Shown here piece after piece: positions 51,241-63,636 of a stretch of 64,000 bases of DNA. The stretch is from Massospora cicadina (lineage: Eukaryota > Entomophthoromycota > Entomophthoromycetes > Entomophthorales > Entomophthoraceae). The position numbers and the translations under genes were made by a program. The notes under the pieces are model-generated. The model had not been told where the DNA came from. It did no database searches and saw nothing but the letters and a program-made list of their open reading frames with translations. The stretch lies in the NCBI GenBank assembly GCA_022478985.1, contig JAKSZP010013293.1, positions 1 to 64,000 of the forward strand, given 5' to 3'. Positions within the stretch are counted from its first letter, which is position 1, and each line of letters begins with the position of its first letter.

Positions 51241-51953
51241 TTATACTCCAGTATGGGCCTTTGCTTGCGCTAATGCTAGCTGGCCCTCCACCTGGGTCGC
51301 GACTGAAATCTCTTCATCAAGGGTAACTCCCAGGCGAGAGGCAGCCAATGCAGTAAGGATGTCTGGGCGGAGGTTCTGGCGGAACATTCGTGCTATCTGA
51401 GTAGGGGTGACCTTGGCCGCCTTGGCCAAAGGGCGGTACACATGGGCGTACTCCATGACTGACATCTTTCCTTGAGTTAGGTTTAGAAGGGCGGACCACG
51501 CAGCGTCTTGGGATTCATTCAATGTAGCCGCTCTCTCAACCAGTTGAAGACATTCCTCCAAGGTGGGAGGGAGCATCATCTGGGCTTCCAGTAGCTCAGT
51601 GTTCCAATCCGCTAGGTTTCTGGGCAGGGCAGTTACTATCTGGGCAATCTGAAGTGACACTGGGGACATTCCTCCTGATGCTGTGGTCAGCCAGGCTTGA
51701 AGTTTCACACGAGAGAAGGTAATATGCAAGGTGCTCAACTCTCCTGGGGTGAGGGCCTGTCGGAACTCAAACGCGGACTGCTCAGATTAAAAGTAGACGT
51801 TGGTATGTCCCTTGGAGGTAAGGAAACGGGCGACTTCTCTTAGGAGAAATAGGAGAGAGAAGATGGCCATCAAAAATGTGGTTGGGTGTTCATACCACGC
51901 AGGCAGGGCGCGTTCTGATGGCTTGTCCACCATGTCCAGGAATAAAGACATCA
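51241..51953 (-). pseudogene. gag: Gag of element C
   Basis: Starts near 51953 with 'MSLFLDMVDKPSERALPAWY', is open to 51787, has a stop, then continues 'FEFRQALTPGE' and the long frame 51738-51241: 'AWLTTASGGMSPVSLQIAQI', 'SQDAAWSALLNLTQGKMSVM', 'YRPLAKAAKVTPTQIARMFR', 'NLRPDILTALAA'. The last segments have the shape of the Gypsy retrotransposon gag capsid domain. A zinc knuckle is not evident. The start lies just after the 5' LTR (51975). Confidence 0.75.
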
Positions 51954-51974
51954 AGTTAAATGAGTTTCGTCTAA

Positions 51975-52964
51975 TGTGATGGACGGGGTCTCTGAAAACT
52001 GCCACAAAGCAGTTAGGCAAGAGTGCCCATGTGAGTTCCCATAGGCAGGATAGCCCTGCTGTGGAGATGTCCCTAATCTGACTGTGTGGAAACCAATTTA
52101 CCACAAAAGTTTGGGCTACAGTCAAGATTATGCTGGCGCTCAGAAGGAGGGCCTTACCCCTGAGAGGGCGTACAAGGACTGGATGGCTTTGTCAAAGTCT
52201 GAGCTGCTGTCCATGTGGGGTTTTCAGGTTTTCTCTTAATAAAGTGATTTTCAAATGTAAAAACTTATTTTCAAATTTATTAAGTTTTTATTTAATTTAT
52301 AGAAGATTAAACTGCTTTACACAGTTTCGCCTGCTCAGATTTATACTGAGCTTAGTGGGGAAGAGCGGGTCCTGTTCCCCATGGAGTCTGCGTGCATCTT
52401 CCCAGTGGTGGGCCCTATTCAAAAATCTAGACCCCCAATTCTGGCGTTGAGGCCCATTCTCAAACTTGGGCTGGGTACCCCCAGGGTTGCGGAAACTTTT
52501 CCGCATTTATTATTTGGCTTTGATTTACTCTCAAAGCCTGGGCCATTCTCTTCACCTGTATTCCCCAATATTGGTTTGTTGCCTCTTTTGGGAATATTTT
52601 GTTTGGCAACATCTGGTTGTCCAGAGCGCCATTCGCAAGGATTTTTATCCTTGTTGATACTCCCATGAATGGCGGGTTTGGCCACACCTGATTGGCCAGA
52701 TATCATGTCTGAGGGTCTGATCCCTCATTGCCACATTTAGTAATATTGGATTTGGCAGCATCTGGTTGGCCAGAGCGCCATTTTTGAGGCTTCCCTTCCC
52801 TGTCAGCCTTTTGATTTGTTTTTAATTCCAATTTCGAGGCATCTGATTCATCAGATTGCCATTTACAAAAATTGGTGCAGTTGAGCCCCTCTCCCCTGGC
52901 CTCGACTATCGCCCTAGGGAAGACTAGGGCAATGTGATGGTCAGACAACTCCTTGACCATTACA
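51975..52964 (-). repeat. 5' LTR of chromovirus C
   Basis: 990 bp; direct repeat of 46736-47711. On the minus strand it starts TGTAATGGTCAAGG. Shared blocks include 'ttccgcatttattatttggc' and 'gaattcatgtctgagggt'-like sequence. Followed on the plus strand by target duplication gcgag. Confidence 0.9.
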
Positions 52965-53120
52965 GCGAGGAGGAAGAAGAAGAATGCTGTATGCCAAAGG
53001 TCATCCCGAGCAGCATTGAGTATTGATGAGTGTACTCCACTTGAACCAATTAAGTATTCAACCAAGTGTCCAAAGCAGTATTCTCATGCCCCAATCCTTT
53101 TCTCACTGGAAGTTAGACAA

Positions 53121-53131
53121 GAGGGGGGATG
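53121..53131 (+). other. Polypurine tract of element A
   Basis: GAGGGGGGATG directly before the 3' LTR start TGTTGGG. Confidence 0.85.
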
Positions 53132-54291
53132 TGTTGGGATTTTTGCCCATATTCCCAGACTGCTAAATTATCTGGAATTGCTAGGGGAAAATTTCCTAAG
53201 GCGAAGTGAATCAGAAATTGGTTGTCCTGAGTTTTGGTAACTACATTTGGGGTATTTTGGAATATTCGCCTGGTCATATCTGTTGAGGATGATCTGGATG
53301 GATACTTAAGATCTCATTGGGCGGAGTTGACAACAAAATAGGGTCATCTGGTAGTAATTAACTATCAGGTGTACTGATTGGGATTGGTCAGGTTTCATCA
53401 CTAACTGTCTAAGAATAAATAGCAAGTTATGAGTTGAGTGATGCCGCCAGCAACTAGCAAATCATTTGGTTGGTGAGTGACCTGCCTTTATGGGTAATAA
53501 GTCCCATTACCTAAGCAGGTCGCTAGCCAAATATGGTTTGTTCGCTTGATCAAGAGAAAAATGTTAGGGACACGTTGTCTGACTATTTCCATTTTAGGTC
53601 TTGAGGATGTCCAATGATGGAATCCTAGCCAGGATGGGGAAGACCATCACTGCTGAGATAAGGATGGGTGATTTAATGGCAACAGCTGCCATTTCATCAA
53701 AGAGGTGTCAACTGAGGGTTAGTCAGCTGAATTCTCCACTATATATATATTCCTTAGGATTCACTATAATAAAAAAACAAGATAATACAGGAGATAATAA
53801 CAGATAATAAGAGTTATTTAGTTCTAAGTTATCAATTTTAAATATAGTTAAACTATCATCAGCATCCATTGTGCTGTTCTGTCTCAAGGATATTATTGCT
53901 GTGTGCAATAATTGGAAGACTCTTAAAGATAAGAGTAAAGATTCAAGCGGGGATCTAGAGAAGAAGGAGTCACAATTGGGGATAGCTTCTGACTGTGTGT
54001 TGGACCAAAGAGACTGTCACCGGGGTATCTAAGCGAAGATCAGGTGGACAAAAGCAAGGGAACGAATTCCTACAAGTATGACATCATGAGTATTTAATTG
54101 GGAATACTGGCCAAGCGTTGTGCCAAAGTATAATTCATACTCAACTACAGATAATAGTATCCATACTTTTATTGATTAATAATTAATTCTACTATACAAC
54201 GTGACAAAGTGCATGAGGAAACCGAACCTGTGCAGTAAAAAGGTTACTAGGGTTGTTGCCAATAATAAACCAACCAATGTAAAAATTTACA
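53132..54291 (+). repeat. 3' LTR of element A
   Basis: 1160 bp, TGTTGGGATTTTTGCCC...AATTTACA, followed by target duplication TTTGG. The two LTRs differ by scattered substitutions, many of them transitions. Confidence 0.92.
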
Positions 54292-54296
54292 TTTGG

Positions 54297-56700
54297 TAAT
54301 TAACTCATTTTGACTAAAACAACTATGGCCCAGAACCCAAAAGCAGGGCCTAGCACAAAGGCCCCTGAACATCCAGGTTCAGTGGTAACTGCTGTGAGAA
54401 GGAGCTCCCACATAAAGGAATTAAAAAAAACTAGTGGAAAAGCTAAAGCAGCAGTCAGATGCTGTATGATTAGAGGATCTTAAAAATTTCCTTTTGAAAC
54501 CCTAAATTTCCCTATATTTTACAATATTACATCCATTTAATTTTGACTTTCCTTCTGAAGTATAAATAAGTTCACCTTTTATTTTGATAAAAAACCTTCC
54601 ACAGAATATAGGTTTATTCTAATTGCTTTAACTGTGTTGTATCAAGTTAGTAATCACCAGTATCCAGTCTATGATTAGCCATAATGAGTAATTGTCAGTA
54701 TCCATTCTGAATTTTCCTGTATTGAAGAAAATACTCTGACGATGATACCTTGGTGCCTATAAAGCCAAGAAAGAGGTTAAAAGTTTCCGTTAAGTCACAA
54801 AGGCCAAATTATGTCAGCGATCTTAAAGAGTTTAAGAAGTTTGCTAAGAGAACAAACAAGTTAACTATGCAGTTGATGCACCAAAGGGTAGCATCTGAGT
54901 AGGGTTTGTTTAGTGAGAATTGTTGTGATGTTATCAAAGGTTGTCTGGTGCCTAATCTGCGTGGAGTAAATCCCCTAAGCAGCGAATTGACCTTTAAAGT
55001 TAAGTAAGCTAAGGTCATCACACTGACTTTGGTGCTCACTACAAGGGTGGCACCATAAGGCCCTGGCGATGATCATGATAGTTCTACTGAGAAAACTAGT
55101 AATTTGCAGATATAGTGGTGTATTACAAAGAAAACAGGGGAGGATCCTCTCAACTCCTGGTGAGGCAGAAGGATACCATCCACAATAGAGTCTGTTCCCT
55201 GGAATATGAAGTGCACGATTTTTGTAACGATCTTGAGTGTGTCAAGGTGACCGCTAAAAGAGCAAAAATTGCCTCACTACCCATAGTGAGAGGACCTCTC
55301 ACCAATTAGCAAAAAGGAACTTACTTTTCGAGAATCTTGAAAAAAAATTTGTATTTCATGAGAAAGAGAATGGAGAAACCATCACTGCTCTTAAGGAGTA
55401 TGGAAAGCACTTGGAGCATCACAACACATGCTGGTCATAATGGATAAGAGTATTGATGACCTGAATGCACTAATGCTTACTGCACCAGAGCCTAAATTTA
55501 CTCAACTTATCACTCAAGTGGAGAAACCTTCATGGATCACTCAATGATGTGCACAACTGCCAATAAGACTTATACTCAGCCAACTATGATGCACGCTGAT
55601 CATGTTGAAGAGAATCAAACTTTAACTTATATTCAAGACCATGTACAAACTGGAATGGGGAAAAGTGCTGGTTTCCTCAAATGTACATAAATTAGCATGG
55701 ATGGCACTAGCAATGTCAAAAGGCTTGCCATGTATAAGGATGCATGAGCCACAAGGCTTATTAAACCTCAGAGCGAGCTTGAGAGCTGAATTATCCTGGA
55801 TCAAAGTCAAGAGCATCTTAATTTCTGAGTTTGTAGTGAACAGTATGTCCAGAATATGAAGCTAGATTTCCTGTTAATGAAGATGTCAAAAACAAGTCAG
55901 TTGCAAACTACACTTCTTGTTTCACCCTTAAGGCTACCAGTTATAAACAATAGGAACAATAGATCTGCCCACCTCCAAAGCTGTTTTGTTGAGCTCCCTG
56001 GAGATGAATCCTAATCTAAAGATGCAAATGACTTTGGTGGTCAATATTGATATGTCCCTTAAAGCACTAAAAGAGGCGCTATTTGATGTACAAGGGATGT
56101 ACTGATCTGATTTTAAGTAAAAGTCACCTACACCACCCCATCAATGCGAGATAAGGACGTTTATGTCATCAATAATAAGGTTGAAAACCTCAAGGAGAAG
56201 AACAACAAAATTACCTGAACGCCTGCTACATCAAGAATTTAAGTGCTATAAGTTTCAATAACTAGCACTTTGCTTGATTCTGTCTATTAGTTACAACCAT
56301 AACCAAGGAGCAAACCTCTAAAAAAGACACAACTAATGCCATAAATTGGGTGGATCATCACAATGAGGGTGAGAAAGACCACGAATATGAAGACTTAGCT
56401 AGTGCGGTCTACCATGTATTATGGGCTCCTAGAACAGTGGCTGTACTGGTTAGATTGAGAGTTCATGGTGCTGATAAATCTGTATTAGCAGTATTTATCT
56501 GTCCAAAGCAAATAAGCCTAGGTAAGTGATCAATTTCATTGAAGAAGGAGAGCAGTTAGTCGCATCAACCTTCAAGAATGTGGTGCCAGATGGTGAATAC
56601 TCTAAGACCAATACAATCGATGTTACTTTTTGCAAATTGAGTACTCTGTCAGTGAGGTCCTAGATACTGGAAACCCGTATGGAAAGAGCCTAACAAAAGT
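54297..56700 (+). pseudogene. gag: Element E gag relic, right-hand target of element A
   Basis: Immediately after the A target duplication comes a leader-like stretch and an ATG at 54325, reading 'MAQNPKAGPSTKAPEHPGSV'. Degraded segments follow with charged, coiled-coil-like runs ('HKKLEHEKENGETITALKEY'-type sequence near 55345-55420, and 'EFKKFAKRTNKLTMQLMHQR' near 54825-54885). I read it as gag because a retropepsin follows in the same orientation. No zinc knuckle is certain. Many stops. Its 5' LTR is not identified. Confidence 0.5.
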
Positions 56701-56719
56701 GGAGGTTATCATCCAGAAG

Positions 56720-57431
56720 GTGCGTGTGCTGGCAGTACGGACACTGGGGCTCCAGTGAGCATTATCTTCTCCAAACTTATAAAGAAGTTCAAATTTTTTC
56801 CCAACATTGACTATAATGTGAAATACCGTACCACAGGTCCTGACATCACCTGTGCCTTAGGAGTTTTTTCTGCTTTACCTTTACGATGTGGGAGCATGGT
56901 TCTGTTAGAACCTGCAGTAGTGTTAAAGAACGACCACTGCAGTTTTCTGATTGAGACACGGTTTCTTTTTGGAGTTTGGGGTAATTAATGATTTTACTAC
57001 AAGCACTGTTAGCATCTTAAGCTACCAACTTTCTCTGGTATTTAAGGCTGAGAACGTTAAACCTCAAAAACAGTGTACTTTCTTGGTTGAAGAAGACCAA
57101 TAATTTTATTAATTTATAAAGCCTAAAAGAGGAGAAGGGTGTAAAACATTTACTGCTTACCGTTAGTGCTGAAGAAGGTCTCCCCTTAAATGCAAGTGAA
57201 AGCATAAAATCCGACCAGGGGACCAAAGAAAAATGACCTTGTCAGCATTAAGATTACTCCTGACATGGTATTGGAAATGTAAAGCTGAGATGGAATTCAA
57301 GAGAAAGAGCTCCAATCAAAGTTGAAAAGGGACAAGCGGCACTCACCCGCCTACCCAGTTGCCTTAATATCGAGTCCATACATGCAGTCAGAGGTTTTGA
57401 TGAGATCATGTTTGAGGATGTAACTCCTAAG
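56720..57431 (+). pseudogene. pol: Element E retropepsin and start of pol, cut by element D
   Basis: The open stretch 56720-56988 contains 'TDTGAPVSIIFSKLIKKF', with an intact D-T-G-A active site (codon GAC at 56740), and 'CSFLIETRFLFG', the equivalent of the A sequence 'YDILIGTEFLQ'. It belongs to the lineage of A and B. Downstream, broken text continues to 57431, where the LTR of D begins. The 5 bases before D (ctaag, 57427-57431) would be its target duplication, but the other copy lies beyond the window. Confidence 0.7.
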
Positions 57432-59053
57432 TATAATTCTTGGAGACCAACCCCTACACCTGGATAGGGAGCAATACCCCTTATGGACAAAAAGGGGTCT
57501 GAGGGCCCAGATGGACCCCCTGTCATAGTTGAACGACTTAGCGCATATGGTAGATGAGCGCTGGGTGACTGCTCCCACCCCCAAGGATAACCCACTCCCT
57601 CCACTTCCCCCTCCTCAACCCTGGTAAGTTTTATAAAGCATCTGCAGAGAGCTCATGCTTACCAGGGGCTATGGGCAGGCCCTGGGTCCCCCCACTTTTC
57701 TAGGAAAATTATGTCAAAATTTTGGAGGAAATTTCCTGTGGCAACCGTGGGGCCTGGTCTGCAAATTCAAGCATGAGGTACCCGATCTGGACTGGATAGC
57801 ACCAAAATTCAAATTGGGGCATAATTTAAATCTTAAACCAGGCATTAAATGACTCATAAGAGTTACCCCAATTCTCCAGGATAGATTTGGGAAGCTCAGA
57901 TCAAGCGAATAGCCAAATTGAGAGTTCAGACTAGGTTTCAAATAGCTCAGGTCTGCTGCCACAGACCCCAGGACAAATCCAGGAAATCTGATTTATATGC
58001 ACAGGGAGACTTGGATGGTTAGGGTCCATATCGGCGCCATTGACTTGGCTTGGGCCCAAAATGTGTGATTTTTTATTTTTGCTAGGACTTCAAGTATCCC
58101 ACCACCCCCTACATGACGACCAGATCTCATAGATGACCCCCAAATGACCAATCCCATAAAACCTCCCCATGCGTTTCACCCAATACTTAAGGCAACTGCC
58201 CTTCCCAGGGATAGTTGTCAGTTCATTCTCTTAACTTCTCACTTTGCGCTCAATAAACCATGTATACCCTGTTTAGTTTGCCGCTGCCTCCATCCGCCTT
58301 AATTTGTTAATTAAAAATTCTGCCAACTGATCTGGAAAAGCGCGCTGCCTCAAAAACCTTATTCCCTACTTTGCTGACTGGATTATCCAATCGATTGACC
58401 ACACCACAAAGCAGCAGATCGCAAATATCATAAGCCATCTTGCCCCTGACAATGGACCTGCTTCCTCATCTGTAATTGCAAATACATTTAATGCAAAACC
58501 TCCCATCTGTTCCATTGCTTGCTTTTCTGAAGCCGCTCCCCTGTGGAGCAGCACCAGGGCACCTCTGCTCCACCACCCGCAGAGGTGGAACCCCTACCTG
58601 GTCCATCTGCTGATGGTCCAGGCTGACTGTGGGGCCTGGAGCACCCCGTTCAGGGGGAGATTGGCGCCAACAATCCACACACTTTGCCTCTTCCCTTTAC
58701 TCTCACCCTTGATTGCGTGGCAGACTTTGTGTCACCCATTGTTGTTGCGCAAGCTCACTCATTTAAAACTGAAGGCCAGCAACCATGAACCCTAGAGAAG
58801 TTGTTGTCCTCCCTGCCTCTCCCGCCCTTAGGGGTTGCCCCACAAGCCTTGTAGTTGCTCCATTGCAACCATCTGGTTTGCCTTGAGGCCTTCAGTACGT
58901 TATTGAATTTTTGCTTTCCTCACGCCCCCATTAGAACTCCACTCATACAAGACACTTGGACCGCTGCGCCTATGGCATTCTGGACTCTCCACTGGGTGCT
59001 CACGCACCCAGATTGGGAGCCCAGTCTAATTCTTATCAGCTGAATCCATGACA
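57432..59053 (+). repeat. 5' LTR of chromovirus D (about 1.6 kb)
   Basis: The start is fixed by alignment with 63637 (TGTAAGTCCTGGAGACC; here TATAATTCTTGGAGACC). The end CCATGACA (59053) is inferred from the solo LTR at 30657-32081, whose flanking duplication fixes its own end, CCATGGCA. Both ends follow a shared segment reading 'GCATTCTGG' and 'TTGGGTGCT'-like sequence about 30-70 bp before. A poly(A)-signal-like CAATAAACC lies near 58250. The LTR is unusually long. Confidence 0.7.
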
Positions 59054-60150
59054 TAATGAACTGACCTGTAATCTCAGCCTTCTCCGCCGTCCTCACTGGA
59101 ACTGGCAAAGCGTTGGCCTACACCCTTACTATGAATATGCACTCCTTATGCAACCTGGTCTTCTCCTGCTGGTCGGATGCCTCGCTCATCTGAGCTTGCT
59201 AACAGGCTTTGTTAATCTGGTCTCCACCAAACCCTGGAGATAAGTGTCACCCCCTCAATTAACATGATAAGGATGGGGTCCCACTATACCTTCTGAAGAA
59301 GTGGCGACCAAGTCCTGGGTGTCCTGGAGGAGCTCCAGATGTGCTTTACTTCTGATGGTGGGAAATCCTTTCCCCCTCTGATGCCCAGCAGAGTTTGGCC
59401 TCCTCAACGCCCTGGATGGGGCTCGCCTACCGCTGATTCAGGGAGTGCTCCACTCTGCTTCCAACTCTGGAAGCCCTACCCCTCTGCATGCGCTGGTCAC
59501 TTCAGAAGTCCAGGCACTTGAGTCAAGACCGGCGCGCCTTCTCTGTCTCTTTACATTGGGGCTCAGCTACAAATCTACCCTCCCAGATCAAAGCCTTTGT
59601 GGTCCTGGCTCCCACTGTGCCAATCCCCTCCAAGATATCCATCTCTTCCTTCTATTCTGCACTGGCCTCCACTGCGGCTGCTCATAATCCTGGGACCACC
59701 TCCCAGGGTCTTTAGTATTTGCATTCTCAGTGTCCCAATCAATTGGGTCCAGACCCGTCACATCCCCATGCGTGCTGTTACAGGACTTGAGTTACCACGT
59801 CCACTCCTCCCCTCTCTACCATTGGTTGTGGTTAAGGGAAGCGTCCCCCCAGGTTTGCAGCCCTTTGCCCCCTCTGTGTCCACCTCAGGTGTTTCCCCTC
59901 TGGGGGAACCCCTGCCTGCAGCATCTCCTGTCACCACCCCTTATCAGGAGTGCGGCCTATTGAGCTCCCAGAGCTCATAATCTGTTCTTCCCAGCGCTAT
60001 TGTCCCCCTGGTTGACCCTGACTACCCCTGAAGAGGGTGGAGTGGGTGTACGCATCAACCCCCGCCTTTCCATTTGGGACAAGGAGGAAGCAACAATCTA
60101 GTCTCAGGAAAAATAGTCCAGCACCTCCTGAGCATTCTCTTTTGATGATG
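59054..60150 (+). pseudogene. gag: Element D gag-like region
   Basis: Broken frames between LTR and protease. The clearest text is 'TMNMHSLCNLVFSCWSDASL' (near 59130-59195) and several Pro/Ser-rich frames at 59445-59980. No capsid or zinc-knuckle motif can be named with confidence. Identified as gag by position only. Confidence 0.45.
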
Positions 60151-60154
60151 GGTC

Positions 60155-60529
60155 ATGTCTCTCTCTTCTGCTCTCTCTCTTGATCTATCCAATAAAGAGT
60201 ATCAATCCTACTTCCTGTTTCCCATTTCCTTTCCCTCAGAGATGGGTAAGATCACTGTACAAGCCCTTTTCGACACAGGAGCGGCTGTTAACTTTATTAA
60301 TCTCAGTGTGACACGCTCCCTGGACCTGGTGATAGAGGAAGCTTTTTCTATCATGGGAGCTTCATTGGAGCCCATGAAGTCATACTGCATCCACCGCCCT
60401 TTAAACTTTTCCATTCATGATTTTGGGTCTTGTGACAGCTTCTCAGCAGTGCAGGATTTGCTCTTAGTTATAAATTCTGGAGATTGGCTGGTGGTGTTTC
60501 CAGCAGGTCCGTATCAACCTTATGAATAA
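60155..60529 (+). pseudogene. pol: Element D retropepsin, open frame
   Basis: 124 codons open from Met 60155. 'MGKITVQALFDTGAAVNFIN' at residues 30-49 holds the intact D-T-G-A active site (Asp codon 60272-60274), followed by 'IMGASLEPMKSYCIHRPLNF', typical of Gypsy aspartic proteases. It then breaks off before the RT. This part alone could be translated, but it is an internal piece of a broken polyprotein. Confidence 0.85.
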
Positions 60530-60689
60530 CTCCTTGTTATTCACAAACCTTAAGCTGAGTGGAGAGTTTTCCCTTCTAAAAACCCTTCCCCTGGGCACCT
60601 CTCTTGGCTCAATATCCCCTCCCAACCCCGCTCCATTAGACCTCCTCTCAGACTTCCCTTCCTTCTTAGCCCCTTACAAGTCTATTTAG

Positions 60690-61480
60690 ATATGTCGCTG
60701 GCATCTAAGCTTCCCCTACACTCTGAGTATGATCGATCATTCCAGATGATGGTCGACCTAGTAAAAATTAACTGCCCCCTCTACCCCTACATGGAGGAAA
60801 AGGACAAGGCTTTGAGGATTTGGCTAGACGAGATTTTAGAGAAGAGGTAGCTCATTATGAAATCAACCCGTCGCATTCCCCAGAGTTTTTGCTAGGAAAT
60901 AAGATGGCTCCCTGCATTCTTTTGTCAACCATGGCCACCTCATCAACATTAATATTCCCAATCCATACCCCCCACCATTAGAGCAAACCATCGTCCAGGC
61001 TATCACTAAGTTCCGCGTCTTCTTGAAGTTAACCTAGTGAATGCCTTCAATCTGGTGAGGGTGTCAAGGGGTCAGGAGTGGCTTACAGATATCTCACCAG
61101 CTGAGGCCTCTTCCAGTTCAGGGTGATGCCCTTTGGACTAAAGAATGCACTGGCCACCTTCCAGCGCCTCATCAATGATGATATGGGGGACTTGAAATTC
61201 TCATGCGCCGCATACATTGACAATATTCTGATCCTTTACTCATCCTGGAACAACATTCCAAGGTTCTAGAAGTGGGTGCAGCTTTCTACAATGCAGGACT
61301 CTTTGAGAAACCTTCCAAGTGTGAATTCTTCAGGGAGGAGGTAACCTTCTTAGGCAATCTTGTCTTGAAGGATGGCTATGCTGTCCCCCTGCAATCTTAA
61401 GGTTAAACTTCATGGTCCATCCCAACTACGAAAAAGCAACTTCGCAGCTTCCTTGGCACTGAAACGCTTTTGAAAAAGTT
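60690..61480 (+). pseudogene. pol: Element D reverse transcriptase relic
   Basis: Readable segments: 'VNLVNAFNLVRV' for the LxDLxxAxNxxxI region with its Asp lost; 'MPFGLKNALATFQRLINDDM' (near 61125-61185); and the catalytic box as Y-I-D-N (61213-61224), second Asp changed to Asn. Further on come 'PSKCEFF' and 'EVTFLGNLVLKDGYAV' in other frames. Frameshifts and stops are throughout. Confidence 0.8.
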
Positions 61481-61489
61481 TCTTCTCAG

Positions 61490-62010
61490 CCCTTGCCCAA
61501 CTAGCGGCGCTCTTCCACCCCTCACAGGGAAGAACGTTCCATTCAAGTGGTCCCCTGTTTTCCAGCAGGCCTCTGAGTCTATTAAGAGGCTTTCCTCACA
61601 GCTCCAGTCCTGTGGCATTCTGACACCTCTTGCCCCTTTATAATAGCTTGCAATGCCTCATCAGGTGCAGTGGGCGTCATGCTACTACAGAGGCATGAAG
61701 GTGTTGAACATCCAGTAACTTAATTATCCTGCATGTTCGTTTCAATTGAGCAATCGTGCACAATATACAATAAAAAGTTAGCGGTAGTGGCGTGATCACT
61801 CACCCACTGGCAATACCTTCTACAGGGTGCCCAGCATGAGATCACTGTTCGGATGGATCATAAGGCCTTGATCTACTACTACAAACCTCAGAAGCTGGGG
61901 CATCAACAAAGTCGCATCTACCAATATATATGGGTTCCACTTCAAGTATGAATTCATAAAAGGCCCCTGAAAGTTTTGACGGACATTCTCAGAAAAAAGC
62001 ACTCCATGTC
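61490..62010 (+). pseudogene. pol: Element D RNase H relic
   Basis: Segments in several frames: 'KPFIIACNASSGAVGVMLLQ' (TDAS to CNAS, near 61635-61690), 'EKLAVV' preceded by 'AQYTI', 'SLTHWQYLLQGAQHEITVRM' and 'DHKALIYYYKPQKLGHQQSR' (61795-61915). These are chromovirus RNase H landmarks (WRHYLEGAxHxxxVxTDHxxL). Inactive. Confidence 0.7.
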
Positions 62011-62129
62011 ACCAGATATGGGGAGGCCCATTAGATCTCACTACTGTAGTGCCCCCTCCAAAATCCTCTCCTTGGACCCTACAGTAGTTTTCGCTGACCT
62101 GGCCCTAGAAGTCCCGCTCCTCCTCTGCA

Positions 62130-63300
62130 TCCTTGCCTTCCAAACCTGTTGCCCAGAAAGAATAGTTTATATGCTGAATTGGACTCTATGAGTCAGAAGA
62201 GAGATAGGTATGCTTTGCAAGAGGGAACAATCTGGTTTCATAAATTAGTTTAGGTCCCCCTCCCTCTGTAGCTGCGTAATTGAGTAGCATCATGTCCTTT
62301 AAACAGTTGGGCACCACAGCATCGAGAAGTGTGTGGATCTCATCAAGAGAACCTACAACTGGACTGGGTCCTCAAAAGACATTCTTATCTGGATCTATCG
62401 TTGTGTCTCCTGCGCCAGGGCGAAATAAGATCATTCTGGAAATAAGGGGTTGTACTCCCTCTACAGCAGGCTGAGGGCCCATAGACCTTAGTCTCAGTGG
62501 ACTTCATCATGGAGCTCACACCCTTCTGTGCCTTGGATGCTATCATGGTAGTTGTAAACCGATTTATCAAGTTTGAACTCTTTAATCACTGCCTCTCATC
62601 TACTACTGTGGTGGAGACCGCACATTTGTTTGTCAACCATTTCTTCGTCATTTTTGGTCACCCCAAAGAGATAGTAAGTGATAGGAGCCCCAGTTTACTG
62701 CACAATTCTGGGTAGTCGTTAATCCTCCTCAGCATCAAGCTCTGAAAATCCACCGCCTACCACCCCCAATCTGATGGGCAGACTGAGCGGGTGAACCAGT
62801 TGCTAGAGAAGTACCAACATTGTTATGCGAAGGCCTTGCAAGATACCTGGGCCAAGGATCTTCCCCTTGCTCAGTTTGCGTACAACAATTCCCTCCATTC
62901 CTCGACCAACCTCTCCCACTTTAAGGCCATCCTAGGGTACACCCTCTCCTTCCAAATCGGTCTCCAGCTCTCGTCAGCAGTTCCCGCAGCTGAGGACCAC
63001 ATAAGCTCACTTTGTGAGACACACAACCTGGTCCGTGAACATTTGACAAAGTCCCTAAAAGACTACAAGAAGTTTGCTGATTGTAATTGCCTCCCCCAAC
63101 ATGATATGGAAGTTGGCACGCTTGTCATGTTGGACACCCACAACCTCCCCCTAAAAGCCCCCACCCAAAAGCTAGCAGCCAAATGCTCAGAACCTTTGAG
63201 GTTGAGAAGGTCTAAGGCAATTTTGCCTACTATTCTAAACTGCCCACACATTGGAAGCAGCATAATGTCTCCATATCTCACTCCTAACCCCATTTAAAGG
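62130..63300 (+). pseudogene. pol: Element D integrase
   Basis: Zinc-binding remnant 'CVSCARAK' near 62400-62425. The core frame 62497-62715 reads 'VDFIMELTPFCALDAIMVVV', with the first Asp, and 'HPKEIVSDRSPSLLHNSG', with the second. After a frame change, 'STAYHPQSDGQTERVNQLLE' carries the catalytic Glu (62745-62810), and the open frame to 63297 gives 'AKDLPLAQFAYNNSLHSSTN' and 'DMEVGTLVMLDTHNLPL' near the C-terminus. All three catalytic residues are present, but the frame is broken. Confidence 0.85.
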
Positions 63301-63342
63301 AGAAAGGCCAACCTCTCTAGAGCCAGTTATTGTTGGGGACAC

Positions 63343-63500
63343 CCAGGAAGTGGAGGTAAAAGCTATCCTGGCTTCCTGGAAGTCCTGCTAATCTGTTTAA
63401 TACCTGGTCGCCTGGAAAGGCTACACCTCATATGAGAACAGCTGGGTGAGTGAATGTGATTATGAGAACTGCAAGGACCAGGTAGAGATTACCACACTTC
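63343..63500 (+). pseudogene. pol: Chromodomain of element D integrase
   Basis: The frame reads 'QEVEVKAILASWKSC', a stop, 'SV', a stop, then 'YLVAWKGYTSYENSWVSECD' and 'YENCKDQVEI'. This matches the chromodomain pattern VEAIL...YLVKWKGY...NTWEPxxNL. It supports placing D among the chromoviruses, like C. Confidence 0.8.
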
Positions 63501-63636
63501 TACCCTGCGGCCCCTCGTTCCCACCAGAAGATTGCAGCCATCATGGCCATAAAGCTCCCAGAGAGGCACAATAATATACTCCTTGGTCCATGCCCCAGGT
63601 GGGGGAATCCTCCAAGTCAAATAAAGAAAGGTTAAT

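Larger units (their letters stand above)
46736..52964 (-). mobile_element. Chromovirus C (Ty3/Gypsy with chromodomain), complete, inserted in element A
   Basis: LTRs of about 0.98 kb (46736-47711 and 51975-52964) flank gag, protease, RT, RNase H, integrase and a C-terminal chromodomain, all on the minus strand. The 5-bp target duplication is gtgag (46731-46735) versus gcgag (52965-52969). It interrupts A between its integrase and its polypurine tract. Reading frames are longer and catalytic motifs better kept than in A, B or D, in line with being a younger insertion. Chromodomains in such elements steer integration to particular chromatin. Confidence 0.92.
40592..54291 (+). mobile_element. 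Ty3/Gypsy LTR retrotransposon A, complete ends, split by chromovirus C
   Basis: LTRs of about 1.16 kb (40592-41747, 53132-54291) start TGTTGG and end TTTACA. The 5-bp target duplication TTTGG is perfect (40587-40591, 54292-54296). Internal order on the plus strand is gag, protease, RT, RNase H, integrase, then chromovirus C (46736-52964), then about 165 bp of leftover A sequence and the polypurine tract GAGGGGGGATG. Without C the element is about 7.5 kb. The reading frames are broken throughout. The signature 'SGAPINIV' ties it to element B. Confidence 0.92.

Noticed and set aside
41211..53760. TATATATATA tracts at 41.2 and 53.7 kb as microsatellites
   Set aside because: Both lie at the same position in the two LTRs of element A, so they are part of the LTR (possibly its promoter), not independent repeats.
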